DNA from: an uncultured Alphaproteobacteria bacterium
GTDB lineage: Bacteria; Pseudomonadota; Alphaproteobacteria; Rhodobacterales; Rhodobacteraceae
DNA length: 32,641 nt
NCBI GenBank assembly: GCA_902596605.1
Contig: CACJUU010000020.1
Span: 1 to 32,641 of the forward strand
Reading direction: 5' to 3'
Position 1 is the first letter of the stretch; every line of letters begins with the position of its first letter. The notes under the pieces were generated by a model that was not told the origin of the DNA, did not search any database, and was given only the letters and a program-made list of their open reading frames with translations. The position numbers and the translations under genes were made by a program. This document shows positions 16,648 to 24,578 of the stretch, in pieces.

Positions 16648-17293
16648 AGTCCTGTTCCATAGTTTTTGGTCTGTCACTCTCTATTACTGTTTCTTCAGTA
16701 AACTCTTCATATCGCTCTCTAGACGCCTCTTGCATCTTGATAATGGTATCAGGTTCAAGTTCTTTTTCAACTTTATCCCTGATATCACTTGAATTCTCAA
16801 CTCCTAAGGCACTTGCTACATTATACCATATGTATGCATTTTCGAAATCTTGCTCTTCTAAAACAAGCAAATAAAAATCACCTAATTCTGTCAACACTGC
16901 TCTATCCCTATTATTAAAGCGTACTAATAGGTGTTCTAGAACTTTTTCTCTAACATCCTTCAATACCTTTTCTGGGACTATGTCTATTAGATCCTCAGTG
17001 AGCTCTTCTGCCTTTTCTATTTTGCCGAGTTGGGATAAAAATGCCCAAAAAAGTGCCTCGCTGTAATTTTTTGTAATCCCTTTACCAGCGCTAATCAAAA
17101 ATGCTAGGTTGTACTGTGCATCATGCTCGTCATCTTTTGCCAGCTCTCGAAAAATAGAGACTGCGTCGGAGTATTTCCTTTCCTTGACAAAATCGGTAGC
17201 CATTTTAAATAATTTGTCTGACTGAGTAACTTGAGCAGAAATAGCAGTGTAAAGAAAGATTATAAATAGGCTACAGAAACCAAGATATCGCAT
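16637..17293 (-). CDS. Secreted Sel1/TPR-repeat protein, MotX-like in layout
   Basis: A 218-residue protein with a signal peptide (cut probably after the Ala-Gln-rich ISAQ near residue 20) followed by helical repeats of Sel1/TPR type: KYSDAVSIFRELAKDDEHDAQ, then YNLAFLISAGKGITKNYSEALFW (a clear Sel1 unit at about 60-85), and a second unit with GDFYLLVLEEQDFENAYIWYNVAS (about 138-162). The C-terminus is acidic. Vibrio MotX, a T-ring protein that links stators to the outer ring through FlgT, has similar length, a signal peptide and Sel1 repeats; an FlgT homologue is encoded about 7 kb away. That functional link is inference, because Sel1 proteins are diverse. The start ATG directly follows the stop of the NHLP-like gene. 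Confidence 0.7.
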   Translation of the reverse strand: MRYLGFCSLFIIFLYTAISAQVTQSDKLFKMATDFVKERKYSDAVSIFRELAKDDEHDAQYNLAFLISAGKGITKNYSEALFWAFLSQLGKIEKAEELTEDLIDIVPEKVLKDVREKVLEHLLVRFNNRDRAVLTELGDFYLLVLEEQDFENAYIWYNVASALGVENSSDIRDKVEKELEPDTIIKMQEASRERYEEFTEETVIESDRPKTMEQDYES

Positions 17294-17683
17294 CTAACGT
17301 CCAGCCATCATGACTAATTGAAGATAAAAAACTCGAAGTTTAAACTTTGAGCCTTGTTTTTGCTCAAAAACAACTATTCTTGGTCGATCTGTAGTTTGTT
17401 TTTGGAACTCTATAGACATATTTTCCGGAAGAAACACACCATTACTCTCTAGTGTTTTTTGAGGATCTTGCGAGAATTCTCTGTGAAAGCTCGAATCAAG
17501 CCACACTCTTGCTAAAACTTTGCCTAAAATATCTGGTAAAAGGCTTCTGACGTCTTCTCTAGATTGGAGTTTAAGATTACCATTTACAAGCTCAAACGGT
17601 TTCGTAACCCCTCTGTTTCTATTGATAGCAGGGGGAAGGACTTTTTTTATAGGAACTAAAGCTTTTGAATTTTTCTCAGACAT
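17294..17683 (-). CDS. NHLP/nitrile-hydratase-like domain protein in flagellar region
   Basis: A 129-residue protein. From about residue 55 the sequence LARVWLDSSFHREFSQDP, then LESNGVFLPENMSIEF, closely follows the pattern of NHLP domains (related to nitrile hydratase alpha and used as leader peptides of some RiPP precursors): 'A..W.D..F...L..DP...L...G..LP.....'. A tail of about 24 residues ends in FYLQLVMMAGR. No peptide-modifying enzyme, protease or exporter is visible nearby, so it may be a stand-alone structural or regulatory protein instead of a precursor. The frame also opens at a GTG at 17698. Its stop is joined to the ATG of the Sel1 gene, so they are one unit, head to head with the flgF-like gene. 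Confidence 0.55.
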   Translation of the reverse strand: MSEKNSKALVPIKKVLPPAINRNRGVTKPFELVNGNLKLQSREDVRSLLPDILGKVLARVWLDSSFHREFSQDPQKTLESNGVFLPENMSIEFQKQTTDRPRIVVFEQKQGSKFKLRVFYLQLVMMAGR

Positions 17684-17774
17684 CAATGCAAATTTCACTT
17701 TTTTGCTAGTATTGTTAAATCAATTTTAGAATAATATAAACCCCAAAATACATCTATTATAAAGAAACGACAAT

Positions 17775-17790
17775 TGGCACGAATTTTGTA
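17775..17790 (+). promoter_or_regulatory. Sigma-54 (-24/-12) promoter motif before flgF-like gene
   Basis: TGGCACGAATTTTGTA matches the RpoN consensus TGGCACG-N4-TTGC(A/T), with a full -24 block and TTGTA at -12 (T in place of C). It ends 24 bases before the ATG at 17815, with AAAGGAA between. Confidence 0.7.
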
Positions 17791-17814
17791 TTATTTTTAT
17801 GGAAAGGAACGCTA

Positions 17815-18600
17815 ATGTTATCAGTAGTAAGGTCAGGTTTAAGTGCAGCTTCTCAGGAAATTGCTGTTATTTCTAACAACATTGCAAACGCTTCATCTTT
17901 AGGTTTCAAGAAAAGTAATGCGAGTTTTTCTGATATTTACACGGAAATGTCAGATGTAAGAAATGCTAATAGAGTTGGGAATGGGGTCAGAGAGGAGGCT
18001 CCCAGAAGAAACCACTCTCAAGGATCCTTAATATTAACTGGGAACGCCCTCGATCTTGGAATGAACGGGCAAGGTATGTTTATACTTAATACCATCGATG
18101 AACTTGGAGAAATATCTTATACCAGAAATGGAGCGATCAATATAAGACAGGACGGGAAATTAGTAAACTCGGATGGTATTTCTTACCTGGATCGTAACTC
18201 TGAAGAAATAATTTTGCCTTTCCAAATATTGAATCCAGAGGGAGCTAAACAAAGTCTTTCTGAAGTAAAGGTTACTGCAGAAGGATTCATCAGAGCCACT
18301 TACGGGATAGATAATTATGTTACAGTCGCGCAGATTGGTCTTGCTCGTTTTGCCGATGAGACTCAATTGAAAGCAAGAGGCGATAATATTTTTGTTGCAA
18401 CACCAGAGTCGGGTGAAGCCACAATTGGTGCAGGAAAAGATTTCGGTTTTGGAAAAATAAATGCAGGATCTTTGGAAGCGTCAAATACGGATATTACGGC
18501 TGAGCTAACACTTCTACTCCGAGCTCAACAAGCATTTAACGGTTCTGCTAAGATGATGCAAGCTGATGCGGATGTAGCTAGGAGACTGATGGATACGTAA
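17815..18600 (+). CDS. flgF: Flagellar rod/hook-family protein, probably FlgF
   Basis: A 261-residue axial protein. The N-terminus has the flagellar rod motif SNNIANASSLGFKKSNASF (about 20-38), then NALDLGMNGQGMFIL (about 77-91), and the C-terminus ends in the conserved axial helix LEASNTDITAELTLLLRAQQAFNGSAKMMQ. Size fits FlgF or FlgG; the GDNIFVATPESGEA block is also like FlgE, so the exact rod position is not fixed. I prefer FlgF because flgF sits beside fliL in other alphaproteobacteria. It stands alone, with its own sigma-54 motif and good ribosome-binding site, away from the flgBCDE genes. Confidence 0.65.
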   Translation: MLSVVRSGLSAASQEIAVISNNIANASSLGFKKSNASFSDIYTEMSDVRNANRVGNGVREEAPRRNHSQGSLILTGNALDLGMNGQGMFILNTIDELGEISYTRNGAINIRQDGKLVNSDGISYLDRNSEEIILPFQILNPEGAKQSLSEVKVTAEGFIRATYGIDNYVTVAQIGLARFADETQLKARGDNIFVATPESGEATIGAGKDFGFGKINAGSLEASNTDITAELTLLLRAQQAFNGSAKMMQADADVARRLMDT

Positions 18601-18603
18601 AGT

Positions 18604-19014
18604 TTACTTAAGCGGCAATATCCATGAGATATCATTGATTTTTCTACTTGTTTCCTTGTTTATAAGCAAATCTCCTTTTATGTTTACGCGTAAACTTTTA
18701 TCTAAAAGTAAAACTAAAGTAGCAGGTCTGACTGAAGATCTAAGAAGTAATTCACTAGTTTTGAGAAATGAATCCAGATCAAGCTCTATATTTGCTTTCA
18801 TATAGGGTCTATTAATTTCTATATTTAGTGATCCACTGTGCAATGGAACAGTACCTGTGGATGGTTTAATCGTTACAGAACAAATACCTCTACCTATATT
18901 CATCAGTCCACAGGATAGAGTTATGCTTTCTTCACAGCTGAACCCTATCATATTAAGGTCAGCAGTTTGGATAGACATATGAATTGCTTGAAGTTCTTGA
19001 GTCTCAGTGGTCAT
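18604..19014 (-). CDS. Hypothetical protein at the end of the flhA-fliA operon
   Basis: A 136-residue protein without signal peptide, membrane segment or domain I recognise. It looks mostly beta-stranded (alternating hydrophobics such as CSVTIKPSTGTVPLHSGSLNIEI, ANIELDLDSFLKTSELL, TLVLLLDKSLRVNIKGDLLI). It begins 6 bases after the fliA stop and ends 3 bases from the flgF-like stop, so it is the last gene of the flhA-flhF-flhG-fliA run. Fixed position next to the sigma-28 gene suggests a motility role. A PilZ-like fold was considered but no RxxxR or DxSxxG motif is present. Confidence 0.6.
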   Translation of the reverse strand: MTTETQELQAIHMSIQTADLNMIGFSCEESITLSCGLMNIGRGICSVTIKPSTGTVPLHSGSLNIEINRPYMKANIELDLDSFLKTSELLLRSSVRPATLVLLLDKSLRVNIKGDLLINKETSRKINDISWILPLK

Positions 19015-19020
19015 TCAATT

Positions 19021-19773
19021 TTAATATGCTTTTTTTATAAACGATCTCAAAAGCGTTACTGCAGATTTCTTGATTTGAGAAACTCGTCCTGTCGTTATTT
19101 CCATAACCTCAGCTATTTCATACACATTAAGTTCCTCTACATAATACAGTTGAATAACCATTGCTTCCTTTGAGGGTAATTCCTTCAAAGCACTTGAAAG
19201 TATGTTCTTGAGCTGTGATTTATCTAAATTTTCTTCTGGAGTGCTTTCTTTGGAAACAAACCACATTGAATACTCATCATAAACTTCATCAAGAGACTGA
19301 TGCACGTTCGCATTAAATGCTTTCTCCCACTCTCTATATTCGTCTAGACCAAGACCCATTTTTTTTGCAATCTCTGATGGTGTGGGCTCTCTCTGAAGGC
19401 TAGAAACAAGGGCCTCTATTACCTTTTTCTGCTTTTGTTGCATTTGAATTGTGGTTCTGCATAGGTTTGAGCTCTTCCTTAAGTGATCCACGATCGCGCC
19501 TCGAATTCTAAGAACCGCGTAACTAGCAAATGTGGCTCCCTCTTTTGGACTATATTTTTGGGCCGCTGTGACCAACCCGAAATAACCTATTTGCATCAAA
19601 TCTTCAATTTCTATAGCAGACCTAACTCTACCGTGCATATGCCAGGCGATCTTCTTAACCAAATTCATATTTTGAACTATCAAGTTTTCTACATTTGGCT
19701 GTTGTTCAGGGTAACTAGCTTTCATTCTTTTCAACGTATTATAATCAGCTCTTAGAAAAAAAGCGTATACCAT
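19021..19773 (-). CDS. fliA: RNA polymerase sigma factor FliA (sigma-28)
   Basis: A 250-residue sigma-70-family protein without region 1. Region 2 is IEDLMQIGYFGLVTAAQKYSP, then ATFASYAVLRIRGAIVDHLRK; region 3 is PTPSEIAKKMGLGLDEYREW; region 4 is LKELPSKEAMVIQLYY, then EIAEVMEITTGRVSQIKKSA. The presence of flgM in the window supports FliA as its partner. The frame is open back to 19935, but that stretch is flhG in another frame. The ATG at 19773 overlaps the end of flhG by 29 bases; the ATG at 19725, just after the flhG stop, is an alternative. It directs late flagellar genes; no clear sigma-28 motif was found in this window. Confidence 0.9.
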   Translation of the reverse strand: MVYAFFLRADYNTLKRMKASYPEQQPNVENLIVQNMNLVKKIAWHMHGRVRSAIEIEDLMQIGYFGLVTAAQKYSPKEGATFASYAVLRIRGAIVDHLRKSSNLCRTTIQMQQKQKKVIEALVSSLQREPTPSEIAKKMGLGLDEYREWEKAFNANVHQSLDEVYDEYSMWFVSKESTPEENLDKSQLKNILSSALKELPSKEAMVIQLYYVEELNVYEIAEVMEITTGRVSQIKKSAVTLLRSFIKKAY

Positions 19774-20524
19774 TATGTTTATTTTCACCAGCTTTAATGA
19801 TGTTTTTTGATAGCCGCTGAAATGCAACTTTTTCAAAATCAGCTTCTTTGTCCAGAACAATAGGAAGCTTTCTGATAATGGCGTTCTGGATTCTTTTTGT
19901 CCTTGGCATACCTCCAGCAAAGGTAAGATGTGCATTTAAAAACTTGCCAACAATATTTTGGAATTTGTCAAAAGTTTCCTTAGCAGCTTTTTCATTCTCA
20001 GCCATGTTAACGATGATTGAAAAATTGTTAAGATTATAATCCAGTTTTGCTGTTTTAATAAATGTATAAGCATCCATAAAACTTGTAGGCTCGCTAACAA
20101 GTACAATAACTAATCTATCGACCGCTGAAGCGAATGTCATCGAATTTTCTGATGCTCCCGCTGGTATATCTACGACCAAAGTATCAGCGTTCCTTTCAAT
20201 AGGATCCAAGGATCTAATTAGCTGGTATTTCGAGTTTTTCTCTATATTTAAAATATCGATCAAGCCATTGCCACCAGATATAAATTTTAGCCCATGGGGC
20301 CCCGTTTCAATTACATCTTCAACCGCCATATTATTTTTCAATACATCTCTTATTGTTTTTTTTGGATTTATCCCCAACATAATATGGGCATTTGCCAATC
20401 CAAAGTCGGCATCCATAAGACAAACTTTTGACCCCATTTGAGATAAGGTCAGAGCTAGGTTTACGGCAATCGTGGTTTTCCCCACGCCACCCTTTCCACT
20501 TGCTATGGCTATTGAATTACTCAT
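19745..20524 (-). CDS. flhG: FlhG (FleN/MinD-like) flagellar number regulator
   Basis: A MinD/ParA-type ATPase of about 259 residues. The deviant Walker A ASGKGGVGKTT lies at the very N-terminus, followed by VCLMDADFGLANAHIMLG (the FlhG/MinD 'D.D.GLaN.d.lLG' block) and VDIPAGASENSMTF as switch II. FlhG limits the number of polar flagella and works with FlhF. The ATG at 20524 (MSNSIAIASG) overlaps the flhF stop by 8 bases; the longer frame from 20536 is less likely. The order flhA-flhF-flhG-fliA is the classical polar-flagellum arrangement known in Vibrio and Pseudomonas. Confidence 0.92.
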   Translation of the reverse strand: MSNSIAIASGKGGVGKTTIAVNLALTLSQMGSKVCLMDADFGLANAHIMLGINPKKTIRDVLKNNMAVEDVIETGPHGLKFISGGNGLIDILNIEKNSKYQLIRSLDPIERNADTLVVDIPAGASENSMTFASAVDRLVIVLVSEPTSFMDAYTFIKTAKLDYNLNNFSIIVNMAENEKAAKETFDKFQNIVGKFLNAHLTFAGGMPRTKRIQNAIIRKLPIVLDKEADFEKVAFQRLSKNIIKAGENKHNGIRFFSKS

Positions 20525-21677
20525 CATAAAACTCATCAGTTAGATAGCTTTCCAAGTGACTGGCTAAAACGTCCGGCTCAGATAATGCTAATGAGCCAAG
20601 TATAGTTTTCGATCCTGTTAAAAAACCCATTTTGACATTTTTTTTGTGCAAAACACACAACTCTCTGGGGAAAAGTCTGCACTCATCTATCTTTGTGAAG
20701 GCTATTATTGGTTTAAAATCCTTATATTTGTTAACTTGAGCACTCAAAAGCTGCCTGCTACTGCCTGACGGAAGGCATAGAATAGTGGTAACTTTTGTTG
20801 CTCCTACTTGATTTCTAATATTTTGGATCAAATATTTGCTTTCTTCTGCTCCTAATGAGGTATCAACAATCTTTTGACCTTTACAAATAGCATCAAACCC
20901 AGCGCAATTTTCGTCAATCTGATAGTTAAGTTTCTGTATGTTGAGTAGCTTTGAATAATAACCTAAGTCATCCCTTCTATTGCTTAGCTCACTTTCAGCT
21001 GAAACTAATGTTGGTCTCAACTGTTTGTTTTTTTCCATTATTCTAGCTGCAAGCTTGGCGGATAAAGTCGTTTTTCCGGCTCCACTGGGACCTAAAATAA
21101 ATATCACACTAGATTTAAAAATTTCTTCAATCTCATCACAAGAAATTTTACTAGCGAAGGCCTTTAAAAAGGCACTTTGCCCTCTATCTAGGGTCAAGCC
21201 ATCATAAGCTGGCTTTAAGGACGCAACTATTTCTGGTGTAAATTCCATCTGTCGGAGTTTGAGAGCAGTAGAATTACCTGTTTTTTCATTCAATCCTTTT
21301 TCATCAGTAATGACCATTCCTGAAAGCATATTTTGTAGGTGTTTTATCTGCTCCCCAACCTTCAGCATCTCAGATGTCTGATTTTTTTCACTTAGAATAT
21401 TTCTCGAATCTGCAATTTCAAAATCATTTGATGCTCTATTATAGATGCGATTTCTTTGTTTCTCTCTTAAAAAATCTATTTTGGAGTGTAAGACATCCGA
21501 AAAATTACCCTTATTATCTCTGGCTTTCTGCTGGCTTGAAATATTATTGGTCGCTTCAATTTCTACCTTATTTCCTTTTTTTGTAGTGGCTATTATCAAT
21601 GCATCTGGGCCCAGTTTTTTAACCACTTCCTCCATAGCACTCGCACTGTCAGATGCTAGAAATTTATATGTAGTCAT
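20517..21677 (-). CDS. flhF: FlhF, SRP-type GTPase for flagellar placement
   Basis: A 386-residue GTPase. The FlhF start MTTYKFLASDSASAMEEVVKKLGPDALIIATT is followed by a low-complexity B region and an NG domain with P-loop ILGPSGAGKTTLSAKLAA (about 194-211). The later blocks ILCLPSGSS and IIAFTKIDECRLFP (G4, TKID) are intact. FlhF recruits the first flagellar parts to the cell pole. The frame opens at a TTG at 21689, but GGAG lies exactly 6 bases before the ATG at 21677, so that is the start. It follows flhA by 24 bases and overlaps flhG. Confidence 0.94.
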   Translation of the reverse strand: MTTYKFLASDSASAMEEVVKKLGPDALIIATTKKGNKVEIEATNNISSQQKARDNKGNFSDVLHSKIDFLREKQRNRIYNRASNDFEIADSRNILSEKNQTSEMLKVGEQIKHLQNMLSGMVITDEKGLNEKTGNSTALKLRQMEFTPEIVASLKPAYDGLTLDRGQSAFLKAFASKISCDEIEEIFKSSVIFILGPSGAGKTTLSAKLAARIMEKNKQLRPTLVSAESELSNRRDDLGYYSKLLNIQKLNYQIDENCAGFDAICKGQKIVDTSLGAEESKYLIQNIRNQVGATKVTTILCLPSGSSRQLLSAQVNKYKDFKPIIAFTKIDECRLFPRELCVLHKKNVKMGFLTGSKTILGSLALSEPDVLASHLESYLTDEFYDE

Positions 21678-21701
21678 TTTCATCTCCAATTTTAATATTC
21701 A

Positions 21702-23801
21702 TTAAGAACCTCCATCTATAGTTGCCACAACATTCACTTTTCTGTTATCTGGCAATTCAGTAAATGAAAGGACAATCAAGTCTTCGATATGCTGCCGAAT
21801 TATCCCTGAAATTTGTCTTCTTATATTAGGTGAAACCACTAGAACGGCAGTATTACCCTCAGAAATAAGTTTTTGGTTAAGATCAGAAATATTAGAAATG
21901 AGCTTTGTTGCTAATTCATTATCCAAAACTAAACCTTCCTCTCCATTTTGTTTAGCCATCTTGATAAGCATATGTTCTAATTCGGAGTTAAAAGTTATAA
22001 CCGGTAGCGCCTTATTAAGAGGAGCTACCTGTTGTATCAATAGCCCTGCCAAATTGGGTCTAATTGCCTCAGCTGTTTCAATCACGCTTAAATTCTTTCC
22101 TACCAATCCTGCTAAAGATTCTAAAATGATTTTAAGATCACTTATTGGCACACGTTCTGAAAGTAATTCTCTTAAGACTCCCGTGAGATTATGAAGAGGA
22201 ACTAGTTTGGGTACAAGTGACTCAACAAGACTAGGTGCGGTTTGAGAAAGATTATCTAAAAGAGTTTGAACATCGTCTTGCCCTATAAGTTTCCCCGAAT
22301 GCTTATAGAATATCTGGCTTAAGTGAGTAGCTAAAACAGACTCGGGGGCTACGACAACGTATCCTTTCTCTTCCGCTTCATTTTGCTGAGATGGTAGGAT
22401 CCATGTGGCATCCATCCCAAAGGATGGATCCTTTACCTCAATTCCATCCAACTTAATATTTGTATCATCACCTGGGATAGCCAGTTTCCGATCAGGATAG
22501 ATCGAATCTTCACCAACTATTGTCTGCCCTATCCTTATTCTGTACTGATTAGATGACAATGTTAAGTCATCACGTATTCTCACTGCGGGTATTATAAAGC
22601 CAAGTGCCTTTGATACTTGTTTCCTTATACCGGTAATTCTCTCAACCAAAGGGCCACCTGTATCATCATCAACCATCTCTACAAGGCCATAACCTAGCTG
22701 AACGGATACTGGGGAATAGTCCGTTACATCCTCCAGCCTCAACTGATCTCCATCAACGTCGTCTTGAACATTCTCATCTTCGATTGAATCTTCAATCTTT
22801 GTTTCCCTTTTTCTTTCTACTCTCCGAGCTAGAAAGCCTGCAGTGGCCGCAACTATTGCTGACGCAATAAAAAGTAGATTTGGCATTCCCGGAACAAAAC
22901 CTATCAGCAATAATACAGCTGAGACCGGAATCCAAGCCCTCGATATACTGAGTTGGTCGCCGATGTGAGTCGCCATGTCCTGCTTAGAGGAAACACGTGT
23001 TACAATAATTGCCGTTGAAATGGCTAATAATAATGATGGGATCTGTGCTACTAAACCGTCACCTATTGATAAAAGGACATATGTCTCTGCTGCCGTTGAT
23101 ACTGGCAAGTCATACTGACTTATTCCTATGATTAAGCCACCTATAATATTGATTGCTAAAATAAGAATCGATGCAATTGCGTCACCCTTCACAAATTTTG
23201 AAGCCCCATCCATAGAACCATAAAAATCTGCTTCTTGTGCTATCTCCTCTCGTCTATTAGTAGCCTCCTCAGCAGAAAGAACTCCTGCATTTAAGTCTGC
23301 ATCGATAGCCATCTGTTTTCCCGGCATTGCGTCTAACGTAAAACGAGCCGACACTTCAGATACTCTTCCAGCACCTTTTGTAATTACTACCAGGTTTATA
23401 ATTACTAAAATTATGAAAACAAAAATACCTACAGCATAATTTCCGGAAACAATAAAATTACCAAAAGCCTCGATTATTTGGCCAGCAGCATCATTCCCAG
23501 TATGACCCTGACCTAAAACAACTCTAGTTGAAGCAACATTTAAAGCGAGCCTTAGTACTGTCGCGATAAGCAAAAGATTAGGGAAACTTGAAAAATCGAG
23601 AGGTCTGAACGTATGCATAGCTACCATTAAGATCACGAGAGAAATTAGAATGTTAGAAACGAAAAAAATGTCTAGCAAGAATACTGGGAGAGGTAATACC
23701 ATCATAGCAACAAGCACAATAATACCCAGTGGTAAGACTCCAGACTTAATAACATCCGAGATATTACCAGATAATGATGTGCTGTTTTTTGTCAATTCCA
23801 T
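21702..23801 (-). CDS. flhA: Flagellar export-gate protein FlhA
   Basis: A 699-residue protein of normal length. The N-terminal half has about eight membrane helices and the family (FHIPEP) signature RVSEVSARFTLDAMPGKQMA (146-165), which includes the proton-relay region, followed by ADLNAGVLSAEEATNRREE. The C-terminal half is the cytoplasmic docking domain with PVSVQLGYGLVEMVDD and AGLVGKNLSVIETAEAIR. FlhA is the ion-driven core of the flagellar type III export gate. It heads the flhA-flhF-flhG-fliA operon and is read divergently from flgP across a 231-base gap that holds sigma-54 motifs on both strands. Confidence 0.97.
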   Translation of the reverse strand: MELTKNSTSLSGNISDVIKSGVLPLGIIVLVAMMVLPLPVFLLDIFFVSNILISLVILMVAMHTFRPLDFSSFPNLLLIATVLRLALNVASTRVVLGQGHTGNDAAGQIIEAFGNFIVSGNYAVGIFVFIILVIINLVVITKGAGRVSEVSARFTLDAMPGKQMAIDADLNAGVLSAEEATNRREEIAQEADFYGSMDGASKFVKGDAIASILILAINIIGGLIIGISQYDLPVSTAAETYVLLSIGDGLVAQIPSLLLAISTAIIVTRVSSKQDMATHIGDQLSISRAWIPVSAVLLLIGFVPGMPNLLFIASAIVAATAGFLARRVERKRETKIEDSIEDENVQDDVDGDQLRLEDVTDYSPVSVQLGYGLVEMVDDDTGGPLVERITGIRKQVSKALGFIIPAVRIRDDLTLSSNQYRIRIGQTIVGEDSIYPDRKLAIPGDDTNIKLDGIEVKDPSFGMDATWILPSQQNEAEEKGYVVVAPESVLATHLSQIFYKHSGKLIGQDDVQTLLDNLSQTAPSLVESLVPKLVPLHNLTGVLRELLSERVPISDLKIILESLAGLVGKNLSVIETAEAIRPNLAGLLIQQVAPLNKALPVITFNSELEHMLIKMAKQNGEEGLVLDNELATKLISNISDLNQKLISEGNTAVLVVSPNIRRQISGIIRQHIEDLIVLSFTELPDNRKVNVVATIDGGS

Positions 23802-23929
23802 GACTCTTGTTTCTCCCTGTCAAAAAAAAGTCTTAGTTTGTTTATTGCCTTAAAATTTTACCTAAACCTTACTATTTAAACACTTTGATCTAGCTTTCTC
23901 ACTATCTTCAAGCTCATCAAAGGGAAAGA

Positions 23930-23945
23930 AGCAACAATCATGCCA
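23930..23945 (-). promoter_or_regulatory. Sigma-54 (-24/-12) promoter motif before flhA
   Basis: Read on the minus strand the site is TGGCATGATTGTTGCT: GG and GC are 10 bases apart as RpoN requires and the -12 block is TTGCT. It lies about 130 bases before the flhA start, and would drive the whole flhA-fliA operon. Confidence 0.65.
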
Positions 23946-23981
23946 TCCTGTATTGATACAAAAACGAATAACAAAGAAATA

Positions 23982-23997
23982 TGGCATAAAAAATGCA
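23982..23997 (+). promoter_or_regulatory. Sigma-54 (-24/-12) promoter motif before flgP
   Basis: TGGCATAAAAAATGCA keeps the invariant GG and GC at 10-base spacing. It ends 35 bases before the flgP ATG. With the flhA site it forms a divergent pair whose near ends are 36 bases apart. Confidence 0.6.
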
Positions 23998-24032
23998 GAA
24001 GGGATTATGCTTTTAAAATATAAGGTTAGAAA

Positions 24033-24566
24033 ATGAATAACGAGAAAGTAATAAAAATGCTAATACCGGCGGTTGGATTAGCTTTATTTGTAAGCGGTTG
24101 TCAGTCCAGCTTTTTGACTAACATGGATGATAAAGGTACTGCTTCAACTTTAAATGTATTAAGTAATAACAAGGGCGAAGACGCTGCTCACCTTGCTGCA
24201 ATAAATGAAGTATTAGACGCATCAGTTGACAAGGTCCCTACCATAAGCGCAATGGGTTATGCCGTCGTGTCATCACAACCTGGACGGTCTGCTAATCAAA
24301 AGAGATTGATGGCGATAAGGTCGGCTAGAATGGCAGCAATGCGTGATCTTGCAGAACAAATCCATGGGCTTAAAGTTGAAGGTAATACTACTGTAATCGA
24401 TTTGATGGTTCAAAACGACACATTCCGAGGCATAGTATCAGGAACAATTCGTGGCGCGAGGACGGTAAGGATTAATCCAACTGGAAGCGATACTTATGAG
24501 GTTCTGTTAGAAATAGATAAAGATACATTAAGCTACCTGCTCAGACAAGCACGTAACGTGGCTTAA
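24033..24566 (+). CDS. flgP: FlgP-like outer-membrane lipoprotein (LPP20 family), flagellar H-ring
   Basis: A 177-residue lipoprotein: hydrophobic signal peptide with lipobox VSGC, lipidated Cys23. The rest is an LPP20-type domain: ISAMGYAVVSSQPGRS, then KRLMAIRSARMAAMRDLAEQIHGLKVEGNTTV (about 89-120) and RGIVSGTIRGARTVR. This is the pattern of FlgP from Vibrio and Campylobacter, which forms an outer-membrane ring or disk around the flagellar motor. FlgT follows 12 bases later on the same strand, as in Vibrio, which strengthens the assignment. A sigma-54 motif stands upstream. Confidence 0.85.
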   Translation: MNNEKVIKMLIPAVGLALFVSGCQSSFLTNMDDKGTASTLNVLSNNKGEDAAHLAAINEVLDASVDKVPTISAMGYAVVSSQPGRSANQKRLMAIRSARMAAMRDLAEQIHGLKVEGNTTVIDLMVQNDTFRGIVSGTIRGARTVRINPTGSDTYEVLLEIDKDTLSYLLRQARNVA

Positions 24567-24578
24567 AAAAACAAAAAA

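Noticed and set aside
19774-19935. N-terminal extension of FliA
   Set aside because: These codons overlap flhG by 190 bases in another frame and do not look like a sigma factor; internal ATGs fit better.
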